A DNA stretch of 53,325 nucleotides, taken from positions 4,670 through 57,994 of the forward strand of contig JAUCGA010000027.1 in NCBI GenBank assembly GCA_030377865.1, given 5' to 3'. Below, in pieces: positions 17,917 through 25,887 of the stretch. The notes below the pieces were generated by a model, which made no database searches, was not told the origin of the DNA, and saw only the letters and a list, made by a program, of their open reading frames with translations. Origin of the DNA: Anaerolineales bacterium HSG25 (lineage in GTDB: Bacteria > Chloroflexota > Anaerolineae > 4572-78 > J111). The stretch's first letter is position 1. Every line of letters begins with the position of its first letter. The translations under genes and the position numbers were made by a program.

Positions 17917-18645
17917 ATGAAAAACACGATTAAGCAATTTGTTCCTCAGCCATTAATACCCAGTATCAAATATATTTATCTATCTATTAATGATATAATT
18001 GAACGTTTACAAGGTAAACGAGATTCTCTAACACCACCAACTCGATTAATGTTCGTTGGTACACCTGATGTTACTGTATTTAAGCATAATGGAGAAATAC
18101 ATCTTAAATATTTCAAAGGAATTTGTGACTTACAACCTAATGAAACTATTTTAGATGTTGGTTGTGGCATTGGTCGAAAAGCACTTCCATTGACAAAATA
18201 TCTAAATAGTGAAGCTAGATATGAAGGCTTCGATATTGTGAAGGCAGGTATAGATTGGTGTCAACAGAAGATAACGCCTCTATATCCTAACTTCCATTTT
18301 CAATTAGCCGACATGTACAATAAACATTATAATCCAACCGGTAAATATAAAGCATCTGAGTATAAATTTCCGTACAAGGATAACAGTTTCGATTTTGTCA
18401 TGCTAACCTCTGTGTTTACTCACATGCTTCCCCCTGATGTAGAAAATTACTTCGCCGAAATTTCAAGAGTCATGAAGATTGGTGGTCGATGTTTTATCAG
18501 TTATTTTTTGGCTAATGATACATCATTATCACTAATGTCAACAGAAAAGAGCCAATTTAATTTTAAGCATGCCACGCCAAACTATAGAACCGTTGATCCT
18601 GACGTTCCTGAAAATGCGGTATGTTATGATGAGGCGTATATATAA
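17917..18645 (+). CDS. SAM-dependent methyltransferase, probably C-terminally truncated
   Basis: 242 aa. Motif I is ILDVGCGIGRKALPLTKYL (~75), followed by YEGFDIVKAGIDWC, FPYKDNSFDFVMLTSVFTHM (~155) and EISRVMKIGGRCFISYFL. The protein ends abruptly after AVCYDEAYI; from memory of this family, homologues continue ~40 residues past this point with another strand-helix and a Tyr/Gly/Trp-rich tail. The next gene begins 4 bp later, so the missing part appears to have been deleted. The catalytic core is intact, so it may still work. No clear ribosome site was seen before ATG 17917. Confidence 0.75.
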   Translation: MKNTIKQFVPQPLIPSIKYIYLSINDIIERLQGKRDSLTPPTRLMFVGTPDVTVFKHNGEIHLKYFKGICDLQPNETILDVGCGIGRKALPLTKYLNSEARYEGFDIVKAGIDWCQQKITPLYPNFHFQLADMYNKHYNPTGKYKASEYKFPYKDNSFDFVMLTSVFTHMLPPDVENYFAEISRVMKIGGRCFISYFLANDTSLSLMSTEKSQFNFKHATPNYRTVDPDVPENAVCYDEAYI

Positions 18646-18649
18646 ACTC

Positions 18650-19552
18650 ATGGCTATTCCAAATCTGTTGATTATTGGGGCGGCGAAGGCTGGTACGACC
18701 TCGTTACACCATTATCTCAATCAGCATCCTCAAATCTATATGAGTCCGGTTAAGGAGCCAAATTTTTTCGCCTTGGAAGGTCAGCAGGTCAACTTTCAAG
18801 GTATCGGCGATAATTTGGTTATCAATCGACATTCGATTACGGATTGGCAACAGTATCAAGATCACTTTCAGCCAAATAGAGGTGAAACAGTTATCGGTGA
18901 CGCATCAACCCTTTATTTATCAAGCCCTACTGCCGCTTCACGGATATACCACTATGTGCCCCAAGCCAAAATCATCGCCATGTTACGTCATCCGATTGAC
19001 CGAGCATATTCAAATTTTTTGCATGCTCGGCGTGATGACCGAGAGCCTATCCATGATTTTTTACAAGCACTGGAGATTGAAGAGCGAAGAATAGAGGATA
19101 ATTGGGGGCCATTATGGCATTATAAAAGTAGAGGGTTTTATTACAATCAATTAAGTCCCTATTTCCAACGGTTTACGTCAACACAAATTAAAATTTATCT
19201 GTATGAAGATTTTATCAAAAAACCACAGGCCATATTACAAGATATATTTAGCTTTCTGAACGTTGACCCAACCTTTGTTCCAGATACATCCATTCAATTT
19301 AATGCTTCTGGTATTCCCAAAAATCGAACTTGGCATCGTTTTTTGAGCCAGCGAAACCCCATAATCTCGCCAATAGTAGCCATTATACCATATAAGATTC
19401 GAAAACAACTATTGGTGATGATGCAAAAACAAAACATGGAGAAACCTTTACTTTCAGTCGATGAACGTAAACGGTTAAGTCAATTATATAAAAGTGATGT
19501 TATTCAGCTACAGGCACTGCTTCAACGTGACCTCACTCATTGGCTAACATAA
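18650..19552 (+). CDS. PAPS-dependent sulfotransferase
   Basis: I choose the ATG at 18650 because the family pattern starts there (MAIPNLLIIGAAKAGTTSLH); the longer frame only overlaps the preceding gene. 300 aa. GAAKAGTTS (10-18) is the 5'-phosphosulfate-binding loop and RHPIDRAYSNF (113-123) the 3'-phosphate-binding motif of the heparan-sulfate N-sulfotransferase-like family. KEPNFF (~35) is also typical. It would transfer sulfate from PAPS to a sugar hydroxyl or amine, giving the exported glycan negative charge. It lies between a methyltransferase and a glycosyltransferase. Confidence 0.88.
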   Translation: MAIPNLLIIGAAKAGTTSLHHYLNQHPQIYMSPVKEPNFFALEGQQVNFQGIGDNLVINRHSITDWQQYQDHFQPNRGETVIGDASTLYLSSPTAASRIYHYVPQAKIIAMLRHPIDRAYSNFLHARRDDREPIHDFLQALEIEERRIEDNWGPLWHYKSRGFYYNQLSPYFQRFTSTQIKIYLYEDFIKKPQAILQDIFSFLNVDPTFVPDTSIQFNASGIPKNRTWHRFLSQRNPIISPIVAIIPYKIRKQLLVMMQKQNMEKPLLSVDERKRLSQLYKSDVIQLQALLQRDLTHWLT

Positions 19553-19567
19553 CGCAACTTAATTACC

Positions 19568-20734
19568 ATGAATATCTTATATATTTCTCATTCGGCAGAT
19601 CTGTATGGCTCAGAACAAAGTTTGTTGTTGCTACTGAAAAACTTAAACCAAAAAGAGTTCACCTCCTTTGTAATTCTGCCCAAAGAAGGCCCACTAAGAG
19701 AAATTATTGAGCCTTATGCGAAGGTTGAGGTTATTCCATCCCTAAAACCTTGGCTAACTTTACACAAGGGACTCTTATGTTTTATCTATAATATCGCTAC
19801 CATCCCTTTTATTTTATGGTCAACCCTCAAAATCGTAAATTTCATAAAAACTCATGATATTGACCTGGTGCATACCAACTCATTGGTTACAATCAGCGGT
19901 GCTTTAGCCGCCAAGATTAGCAACGTGCCTCATGTATGGCATGCCAGAGAGTTATTAAGTTCAAGCTCTCTCTATCCCATGAATCCTGTATTAGGCTTAA
20001 AAACCGTTATCGGAATTATTCAACGCCTTTCTGATATAATTATTGCCAACTCAAACGCAACTAAGAATTGTTTTCCTAATTCATCAAACATTCAAGTTGT
20101 ATATAACCCGGTTGACAATAGATTTATAACAACCTCACCTACAAAAACAAAGTTGTATCATGAACTTGAGTTACCATCCAACAGTTTATTGGTCGGACAA
20201 ATTAGTCAGATTATTCCCATAAAAGGGTGTGATATATTTATTACCGCCGCTTCTATTGTCAAACAGCATATTTCTAACGTTACTTTTATTAGTATCGGTG
20301 GTACACCAACATTAAGACAAACCTACAAACAACAACTCAAACAAATGATTTATGATTATAACTTACAAGAATCATTTAGGTTTCTTGGGCTTCGGCAAGA
20401 TATTCCTGATATTTTGTCTGCACTAGACCTGCTGGTCCTTCCCTCTCGATCTGAAAGTTTTGGTCGAGTTTTGGTTGAAGCCTCCGCAGTAGGTATCCCG
20501 ATTATCGGGACAAACAGCGGGGGGATACCCGAAATTATTGACCATTCTGTGACAGGATTTGTCGTGCCACCAAATAGACCTGAAATTTTAGCTCAAGCCA
20601 TGATTACACTGTTACAAAACAAAGCAGTAGCAACTAAAATGGGGCAGAAGGGCAAAGAACGAGTTAAGTCCTACTTCACCATAGATAAATACACAAACGA
20701 TATAGAAAATATTTACCATAACCTCGCGAATTAA
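19568..20734 (+). CDS. Glycosyltransferase family 4
   Basis: 388 aa. The N-terminal half begins MNILYISHSADLYGSEQSLLLLL and carries IDLVHTNSLVTISGALAAK (~100). The C-terminal half has VGQISQIIPIKGCDIFITAA, FRFLGLRQDIPDIL (~270), LLVLPSRSESFGRVLVEASAVGIPIIGTNSGGIPEII (~295-330) with the conserved E-x7-E region, and GFVVPPN. A hydrophobic stretch at ~65-85 suggests membrane attachment. It is the last gene of the glycan locus and is followed by a 39-bp palindrome. Confidence 0.92.
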   Translation: MNILYISHSADLYGSEQSLLLLLKNLNQKEFTSFVILPKEGPLREIIEPYAKVEVIPSLKPWLTLHKGLLCFIYNIATIPFILWSTLKIVNFIKTHDIDLVHTNSLVTISGALAAKISNVPHVWHARELLSSSSLYPMNPVLGLKTVIGIIQRLSDIIIANSNATKNCFPNSSNIQVVYNPVDNRFITTSPTKTKLYHELELPSNSLLVGQISQIIPIKGCDIFITAASIVKQHISNVTFISIGGTPTLRQTYKQQLKQMIYDYNLQESFRFLGLRQDIPDILSALDLLVLPSRSESFGRVLVEASAVGIPIIGTNSGGIPEIIDHSVTGFVVPPNRPEILAQAMITLLQNKAVATKMGQKGKERVKSYFTIDKYTNDIENIYHNLAN

Positions 20735-20741
20735 AGGAACC

Positions 20742-20780
20742 ACCTACTTGTTCCCAAACTCAGTTTGGGAACAAGTAGGT
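20742..20780. repeat. 39-bp palindrome (19-bp perfect arms)
   Basis: The arm ACCTACTTGTTCCCAAACT (20742-20760) is repeated inverted at 20762-20780 around a single C. It lies 8 bp after the GT4 stop and 24 bp before the next start, and may terminate the glycan operon or be another mobile palindrome core. Confidence 0.9.
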
Positions 20781-20803
20781 ACTTAGTAAACTAAAGGAAT
20801 TTT

Positions 20804-21949
20804 ATGACCCTTACAATTGTTATCTCTATAATCCTACTTGTTATCGGACTTGCAGGTATTATGTTGTCCTTTTTAGAGAATTTTGAAGAGTACCGTTCAT
20901 ATCTATTGCTTCTGGGACTGTTTATGATAGCCGCATCTATTGGTTTGTTTGTTTTTAACTTTTTTAGTGATACAACCTCTATTATCTCACCAATAGATTC
21001 GCCCATTGACACACCTGTTCCGCCTACCGCGACGATTGTACCGGAGCCAGCAGAGCCACAATCCTCAGAACCAATTGCTCCAACTCTACAAGAGGTAGAT
21101 GTTTCTGAGATTAACTTTGAAGGGTGTTTATTATTTGTTTCTGACCGTAGTGATGATTTTGAAATATATAAAATAGCTGGAACACCTGATAATGTTACTC
21201 AATTGACAAATAGCCCGGGTTTAGATATTTCCGCCTCATGGTCTTTAAATGGAGAATCTATCCTATTCGCCTCAAAACGAGATGAGGGCGCAGGCTTCCA
21301 AATCTATATGATGGATAAGGATGGAAATAATCAGCAACGGGTTGGTGACATACAACCCGGCGATAATACATCTCCTTATTGGTCGCCTGACCAGCAAAAA
21401 ATCGTTTTTCAATCTAATCGAGACACCAATAATAATCCAGCTGACGATGACCATGATTTGTATACCATGAATACGGACGGCACAAACGTTGCTTCTATCA
21501 CTCTTAACGAGATAGACGACACCAAACCTGTCTGGTCAACAACAGGTCATATATTCTTTTTGTCTGAACGAACTGGTCAAGATGAGATATACAGCATGAC
21601 TGCTGAAGGAACTGAACTTAAACAGCTAACAACTTTTGACGAGCTAAAGGGTGATATAAGTGTCTCTGCCGACAGTAAGTTGGCAATATTTGAGGCGGGT
21701 GGAGATATTTATTCAATAGATAGTGACGGACAGACTTTGAACAAACTGACCACGTTTAACGATTCAAGTGAAGGAACACCTTTCTGGGGTAAAGATGAAA
21801 ATTTCATCTTCTTCTCTTCAAACCGTAGCGGTGATTGGGAATTATATCTGTTAGATCGGAGTAATCCTCAAGAACATTACTTTGCCCAACTGACAAATAA
21901 TCCAACCCTTGATCGTTATCCTGTCTGGTATCCTTGTGAGGCTCCGTAA
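20804..21949 (+). CDS. Membrane-anchored TolB-like beta-propeller protein
   Basis: 381 aa. Two N-terminal transmembrane helices (~4-24 and ~32-52) are followed by a Pro/Thr/Glu linker (~62-95). From ~105 to the end come five to six PD40/WD40-like repeats (LLFVSDRSDDFEIYKI, ILFASKRDEGAGFQIYMM, IVFQSNRDTNN, IFFLSERTGQDEIYSM, IFFSSNRSGDWELYLL), the TolB-type propeller. Cys108 and Cys378 sit at the two ends of the propeller and may close it as a disulfide. It is a likely extracytoplasmic scaffold. AAAGGA precedes the ATG and a strong terminator follows. Confidence 0.82.
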   Translation: MTLTIVISIILLVIGLAGIMLSFLENFEEYRSYLLLLGLFMIAASIGLFVFNFFSDTTSIISPIDSPIDTPVPPTATIVPEPAEPQSSEPIAPTLQEVDVSEINFEGCLLFVSDRSDDFEIYKIAGTPDNVTQLTNSPGLDISASWSLNGESILFASKRDEGAGFQIYMMDKDGNNQQRVGDIQPGDNTSPYWSPDQQKIVFQSNRDTNNNPADDDHDLYTMNTDGTNVASITLNEIDDTKPVWSTTGHIFFLSERTGQDEIYSMTAEGTELKQLTTFDELKGDISVSADSKLAIFEAGGDIYSIDSDGQTLNKLTTFNDSSEGTPFWGKDENFIFFSSNRSGDWELYLLDRSNPQEHYFAQLTNNPTLDRYPVWYPCEAP

Positions 21950-21974
21950 ACCATTTCTTACATAATTATTCGAT

Positions 21975-22011
21975 AAAAAAGCCCTTCTCGCAATATGAGA
22001 AGGGCTTTTTT
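21975..22011 (+). terminator. Rho-independent terminator, probably bidirectional
   Basis: AAAAAAGCCCTTCTC / GAGAAGGGCTTTTTT with a 7-nt loop, 25 bp after the propeller stop and ahead of the convergent cinA-like gene. The A and T runs on both sides fit use from both strands. Confidence 0.9.
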
Positions 22012-22043
22012 CGTTCGACTGAACACCTCATTCAATTACCAAA

Positions 22044-23279
22044 TCAAACATTATCCACCCAATCAACCGGCGAACGTAACTGACCCAACAACACTCGGCG
22101 CAACCAATCCAAACCCAAAAAGGTCAACCAGCGTTTAACGTAGTCAGAATCTTGAAAGAGACGGCTCGGCCATGAATATACCTGCCCCGTCGGTGTAGCG
22201 ATAGCAATTATGGTAGAATTATCCTCAAAAGGGCCTATCAAAGCTAGGCTGAACTGTTTTTTTGGTTCAGCATGCTGTTTAGCCATAGCCACATGTTCAG
22301 CAAAAAGATTTGGGGCAACCATGATGTCCAGCTTCATGGTTTGAGCCACAGTTTGCACACTATCCGGCATAAGATACTCTGTTATGCAGTTTTCATGTCC
22401 GGCTGCAACAAGCCATGCTTTAACACGGCCTTGGGTTAGCATATCGACAACATTAATGGTGGCCTCTTGCTCAACAAGTAACCGACCGACAACGCCCGCG
22501 AGCGTATCATCATCAGCCCCAAAAATCGCCACGCCCAACCGTTCTCGTAATTTTGCTTCCATGGGCACGATTAACGCTTCAATCTCGACCTCTGTGTCTG
22601 CTTTGGCGACAATCCGAATATCGGTCTGACCGCCATGCGCGGCTAACCCGACTGTCGGGTTAGCACTATCCATCAAATCTCTGATGGCTTGGTCAACATT
22701 ACTTTCACCCACCGCGGCAGTCTTTAAGATACGGGTTTTGAGCAGTTTTGCCCCACCCATACGTTCAATCAACAGCGGAATGACGGTGTGGATCATCATG
22801 TATTCCAGTTCACGCGGTACACCGGGTAGGGAGATGATACAGCCTCGGCCAGATATATCTTCGGCTAGAAAACATGGCGCGGTGCCGACTGGATTCGATA
22901 AGGGAGTCGCCCCCTCTGGAATATAGGCCTGTTGTTTATTGTTTTCGGCCATGTTGCGGCCAAAACTACGAAACCGTTCAGCAATCTCAGCTTCCAGTAC
23001 AGAGCTATACCGCAGAGGTCGTCCGGTCACATCGGCTACGGCTTGACGGGTTATATCGTCAGCAGTTGGCCCCAACCCACCAGAGGTGATAACCACATCA
23101 ACCCGATTAAGCGCATTGTTAAACACCTCAACAATTCGGCCATGATTGTCACCCACAGTGGTTTTGTAATACAAGTCAACCCCAATACCCTTGAGCATGG
23201 TGGCTAACTTGGCCGCGTTGGTATCGACGATTTGACCGAGTAGAATCTCAGTGCCAATGGTGATAATTTCAGCCTGCAT
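22044..23279 (-). CDS. cinA: CinA-like protein with a degenerate C-terminal deamidase domain
   Basis: The start at 23279 (MQAEIITIGTEILLGQIVDT) has GAGGTG at good spacing and begins exactly at the family N-terminus; 411 aa, the usual CinA length. The N-terminal MoCF/COG1058 domain is intact (TSGGLGPTADDITRQAV, PGVPRELEYMM). The C-terminal domain should be an NMN deamidase with an AESCTGG active-site motif and a TGIAGP-type loop. Here the equivalent place reads TINVVDMLTQGRVKAWLVA and neither motif is present. It therefore probably keeps ADP-ribose pyrophosphatase-type activity, or neither, but not NMN deamidation. It overlaps the stop of the upstream DUF4380 gene by 11 bp. Confidence 0.85.
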   Translation of the reverse strand: MQAEIITIGTEILLGQIVDTNAAKLATMLKGIGVDLYYKTTVGDNHGRIVEVFNNALNRVDVVITSGGLGPTADDITRQAVADVTGRPLRYSSVLEAEIAERFRSFGRNMAENNKQQAYIPEGATPLSNPVGTAPCFLAEDISGRGCIISLPGVPRELEYMMIHTVIPLLIERMGGAKLLKTRILKTAAVGESNVDQAIRDLMDSANPTVGLAAHGGQTDIRIVAKADTEVEIEALIVPMEAKLRERLGVAIFGADDDTLAGVVGRLLVEQEATINVVDMLTQGRVKAWLVAAGHENCITEYLMPDSVQTVAQTMKLDIMVAPNLFAEHVAMAKQHAEPKKQFSLALIGPFEDNSTIIAIATPTGQVYSWPSRLFQDSDYVKRWLTFLGLDWLRRVLLGQLRSPVDWVDNV

Positions 23280-24168
23280 GTGCCACCTCATCAAGAAATT
23301 GGAGTTTTTCATGCACGGTAGCTTCATCGGCTTCAAGTTCCATGCCCGCGTAGAGTCGCCATGTCTCGATGTGGGAAACGGTCTGGTTCGGGGTGACTAG
23401 GGTTTTAGGGGCGAGAGTTTCTAGTTCTAAAAACTGATGGTTGCAATAACATTCGCTCGAACTACCAAAATCACAATAGTCGGCGGTAGGTTGATAAGTG
23501 GCCCATTTAACAAATAAGGTTTGCCCATGATGATAGGCTAACCAGCCGCGTGGGTTGGCAAAGCCCAATTTTAATGGCTGTGTTTGTTCGGCGGCATGGA
23601 TAAAGATGTACTGCTTACCAATTTGAATCTGCTCGCTGGTTAAGTCGGTATAGGGCCAAATTGCTAGCTGTCGGTTTGGTAATAGGCCAGTATCCATCGT
23701 TGTTTGCGGTAAAATCCCCATACCACCCAATTTCATTTGAGTAATCGCCCACGGAGCTAGTTCCAGCGGCCACAATCCGATATTTTTAAACCGATGTTCG
23801 ACCTGTACAGTTGAATCTTGATCGGATAAAGTGATGAGAAGTGACTTCACTAAGCCCGTCTCTGTTTCTATCGGTTGGACAACCTCAACCCCGTTAGGTA
23901 TCGCGGTGATTTCAACGGGTTGGTCGTCAGGAAGATAGGTGCGCTCGGGCAACTCAGGAGCATGCCACAAACGGTGCCCTCCCCTAAGGCTAATATCGTC
24001 ATGATTAGGACAAGGTATCGTTAAATCGGGTAACGCGGCAAATAGATTATCACCATCAATCAATTTATAGCTCAAAATACGTGGGCCAACAGATTTGGTG
24101 ATGATAAGCTCGACATGATCATTGGTGATTCGGATGGATTCTGTATTCTGATATGAAATGGTTTCCAT
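23269..24168 (-). CDS. DUF4380-type protein (aldose-epimerase-like fold)
   Basis: 299 aa. The early part (VELIITKSVGPRILSYKLIDGDNLFA) and RGGHRLWHAPE (~62-72) match the DUF4380 family, which has the beta-sandwich fold of galactose mutarotases. The acid and His pattern (WHAPE, ALPW-like LAPWAITQMKLGG) suggests a carbohydrate-active or carbohydrate-binding site, but no reaction is established for the family. It is translationally coupled to the cinA-like gene downstream. The ribosome site is weak. Confidence 0.7.
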   Translation of the reverse strand: METISYQNTESIRITNDHVELIITKSVGPRILSYKLIDGDNLFAALPDLTIPCPNHDDISLRGGHRLWHAPELPERTYLPDDQPVEITAIPNGVEVVQPIETETGLVKSLLITLSDQDSTVQVEHRFKNIGLWPLELAPWAITQMKLGGMGILPQTTMDTGLLPNRQLAIWPYTDLTSEQIQIGKQYIFIHAAEQTQPLKLGFANPRGWLAYHHGQTLFVKWATYQPTADYCDFGSSSECYCNHQFLELETLAPKTLVTPNQTVSHIETWRLYAGMELEADEATVHEKLQFLDEVAHAG

Positions 24169-24202
24169 GATGTGGGGATACTGATTTGGTTGTTGATAAT
24201 TT

Positions 24203-24235
24203 AGACTGGTTCATTCTTAAAGAGTGAACCAGTCT
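24203..24235. repeat. AGACTGGTTCA-TTCTT palindrome
   Basis: 16-bp arms with one mismatch around a single A. The layout is close to the AGAGTGGTTCAATCTT palindromes at 31936-31970 and 53236-53268. It lies between the DUF4380 and HtrA genes. Confidence 0.7.
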
Positions 24236-24239
24236 GCTC

Positions 24240-24330
24240 GTAAAAGTTCAGTAAAGTAGCCTTAGAAACCCGATTTCTTAAAGAAATCGGGTTTCTGACA
24301 CTCTTTCTGGCGAGTTCACTGAATATTTAC
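24240..24330. repeat. MITE-like element, family E3 copy a (91 bp)
   Basis: The ends GTAAAAGTTCAGT and ACTGAATATTTAC form imperfect terminal inverted repeats. The centre is a perfect 16-bp-arm palindrome (24264-24296, AGAAACCCGATTTCTT type). The whole 91 bp recurs inverted, with the same length, at 46769-46859. Confidence 0.85.
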
Positions 24331-24365
24331 GTCTGCTCTGTACCAAAATCACCAACAATCAACAG

Positions 24366-25631
24366 TCAGTCTAAATCTTCATCAGAAGGACGAGCTTGAA
24401 TCGTGACTTCGACCGTGCGCTCTTCACCTTCTCTAATATAGGTTATGGTAATATTTTCGTCAACGACCCCGCGACGACTAAGGTAAGAGACAATATCGCT
24501 AAAGGTACGAACCTCTTCATCATCGACGGCGATAATCACATCGCCACCAATTTTGGTGTTTAGTCCATTATCTAGCACCACCTCACGGGCACCTGCTCGT
24601 AGTCCAGCTAAATCAGCCGGGCCACCAGAGATAACCTCAGTAATGAACGCGCCGGTTGCCGTCGGAAGTTTCATCTTTGCGGCGATTTCTGTTCGTACAT
24701 CTTGCCCAACTAAACCGAGCCAAGGATGCCTATATTCACCATCTTCAATCAATTTGGGCACAACTCGCTGAGTCAGATTGGCCGGAACGGCAAACCCAAC
24801 CCCCAAGAAACTCCGTTCTCCAGAGCCTAGCTGACGAGGTACAATGGCCGTATTTACACCAACCACCTCACCTTGTGAGTTGAGCAGAGGGCCACCAGAG
24901 TTACCGGGGTTGATCGCGGCATCGGTCTGCACAATTTCAGGAATCTGATAGCCATATCCAGCGGCAGGCAAACTTCGTCCCAAAGCACTGATAATCCCAG
25001 TGGTGAGTGACCCTTTTAGGCCAAACGGATTACCAATAGCTACCGCTCGTTGACCGACCAGAATTAGGTCAGAATCAGCCCAGGCCACGGGGCGCAGGCT
25101 TTCCGGCGGAACATCCACCTTGACCACGGCCAAATCACTAGCGGGGTCTGTACCGATAATTTCAGCCGGTACAGAGGTGCCATCATAAAAAGTTACGTCG
25201 AGCCGTTTAGCGCCATGAACAACATGGTTGTTGGTGATAATATGTCCTTGGTCATCATAAATAAAGCCCGACCCCTGCCCTTGCGTAGGAAACAGTTGGT
25301 GTTGCATAGAACCGCCCCCATCAACTGTAATAAAAATATTGACCACGGAGGGATTAACTCGTTCATAAAGATTGATTAACAGTAGCTCCTCTGCATCGGC
25401 TTCGGCAATGGTTTCGGCAGGTAAAGCAGTGGGGACAACGTCAACCGGCGCGGGGATTTGCCGCACCACCTCTATCGGCTCCGGTTCTGGGGTGGCGGTT
25501 GCCTCTTCGATAGGCACGGTAGCCTCGGGGACGGGCGTTGCTTCATCACCAAAGCCAGAAATGGTGATGGGGTTACAGGCCGACGTAACGGCCATCAAAA
25601 TAATAAAGAAAACAAATCGTATTTTGAACAA
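24366..25631 (-). CDS. HtrA/Deg-type serine protease, lipoprotein (S1C)
   Basis: 421 aa. The lipoprotein signal peptide ends in the lipobox VTSAC (Cys19), so it is anchored on the outer face of the membrane. A Pro/Glu/Thr linker covers ~30-75. The protease domain carries the triad His136 (TNNHVV), Asp166 (SDLAVV) and Ser245 (NPGNSGGPLL), and a PDZ domain covers ~300-405. It degrades or refolds damaged exported proteins. The start is TTG at 25631 with GAGGT ~10 nt upstream; no ATG gives the signal peptide. Length and domain order are normal for a one-PDZ Deg protease. Confidence 0.95.
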   Translation of the reverse strand: MFKIRFVFFIILMAVTSACNPITISGFGDEATPVPEATVPIEEATATPEPEPIEVVRQIPAPVDVVPTALPAETIAEADAEELLLINLYERVNPSVVNIFITVDGGGSMQHQLFPTQGQGSGFIYDDQGHIITNNHVVHGAKRLDVTFYDGTSVPAEIIGTDPASDLAVVKVDVPPESLRPVAWADSDLILVGQRAVAIGNPFGLKGSLTTGIISALGRSLPAAGYGYQIPEIVQTDAAINPGNSGGPLLNSQGEVVGVNTAIVPRQLGSGERSFLGVGFAVPANLTQRVVPKLIEDGEYRHPWLGLVGQDVRTEIAAKMKLPTATGAFITEVISGGPADLAGLRAGAREVVLDNGLNTKIGGDVIIAVDDEEVRTFSDIVSYLSRRGVVDENITITYIREGEERTVEVTIQARPSDEDLD

Positions 25632-25678
25632 AATAATATTAACCTCGAATTATGGGTAACGGTGCAGAAGTGGTGATA

Positions 25679-25724
25679 AGGAGTGTAAAGCTCGCTTTGC
25701 ATGCAAAGCGAGCTTTACACTCCT
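25679..25724. repeat. 46-bp perfect palindrome without loop
   Basis: From AGGAGTGTAAAGCTCGC to its exact complement, centred between 25701 and 25702 (GCTTTGCA|TGCAAAGC). The outer GGAGTG-AAA pattern resembles the arms of the element at 33197-33332. The left flank (GGTGCAGAAGTGGTG) also recurs at 50505. Confidence 0.92.
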
Positions 25725-25748
25725 GTTTTCGTCAACAGAACTACCCGA

Positions 25749-25831
25749 AACTATAGATGTTCAGATAAACATTTTCAGTCGTCACCTTCCGGCAAGTAAG
25801 GTTGGTATTGAATTGAAAACCATTATCTGAA
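25749..25831. repeat. MITE-like element, family E2 copy a, with a shortened core
   Basis: It matches the reverse complement of 41851-41953 at both ends (ACTATAGATGTTCAGATAAAC and GAATTGAAAACCATTATCTGA). The central palindrome is reduced from ~33 bp to CTTCCGGCAAGTAAGG, as if the hairpin had been imperfectly deleted. Confidence 0.8.
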
Positions 25832-25838
25832 AAATAAT

Positions 25839-25887
25839 ACACACTACACACTACACACTATACACTATACACTATACACTACACACT
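25839..25887. repeat. Seven exact 7-bp tandem units at the 3' end of the methyltransferase gene
   Basis: Units are ACACACT x3, ATACACT x3, ACACACT x1. The minus-strand stop codon at 25872-25874 lies inside the tract, so the last four residues of the DNA methyltransferase are repeat-encoded. Confidence 0.92.

Noticed and set aside
24240..24330. E3 hairpin read as a plain transcription terminator
   Set aside because: The whole 91 bp, including non-palindromic flanks, recurs inverted 22 kb away, so it is an element first, even if it also terminates.
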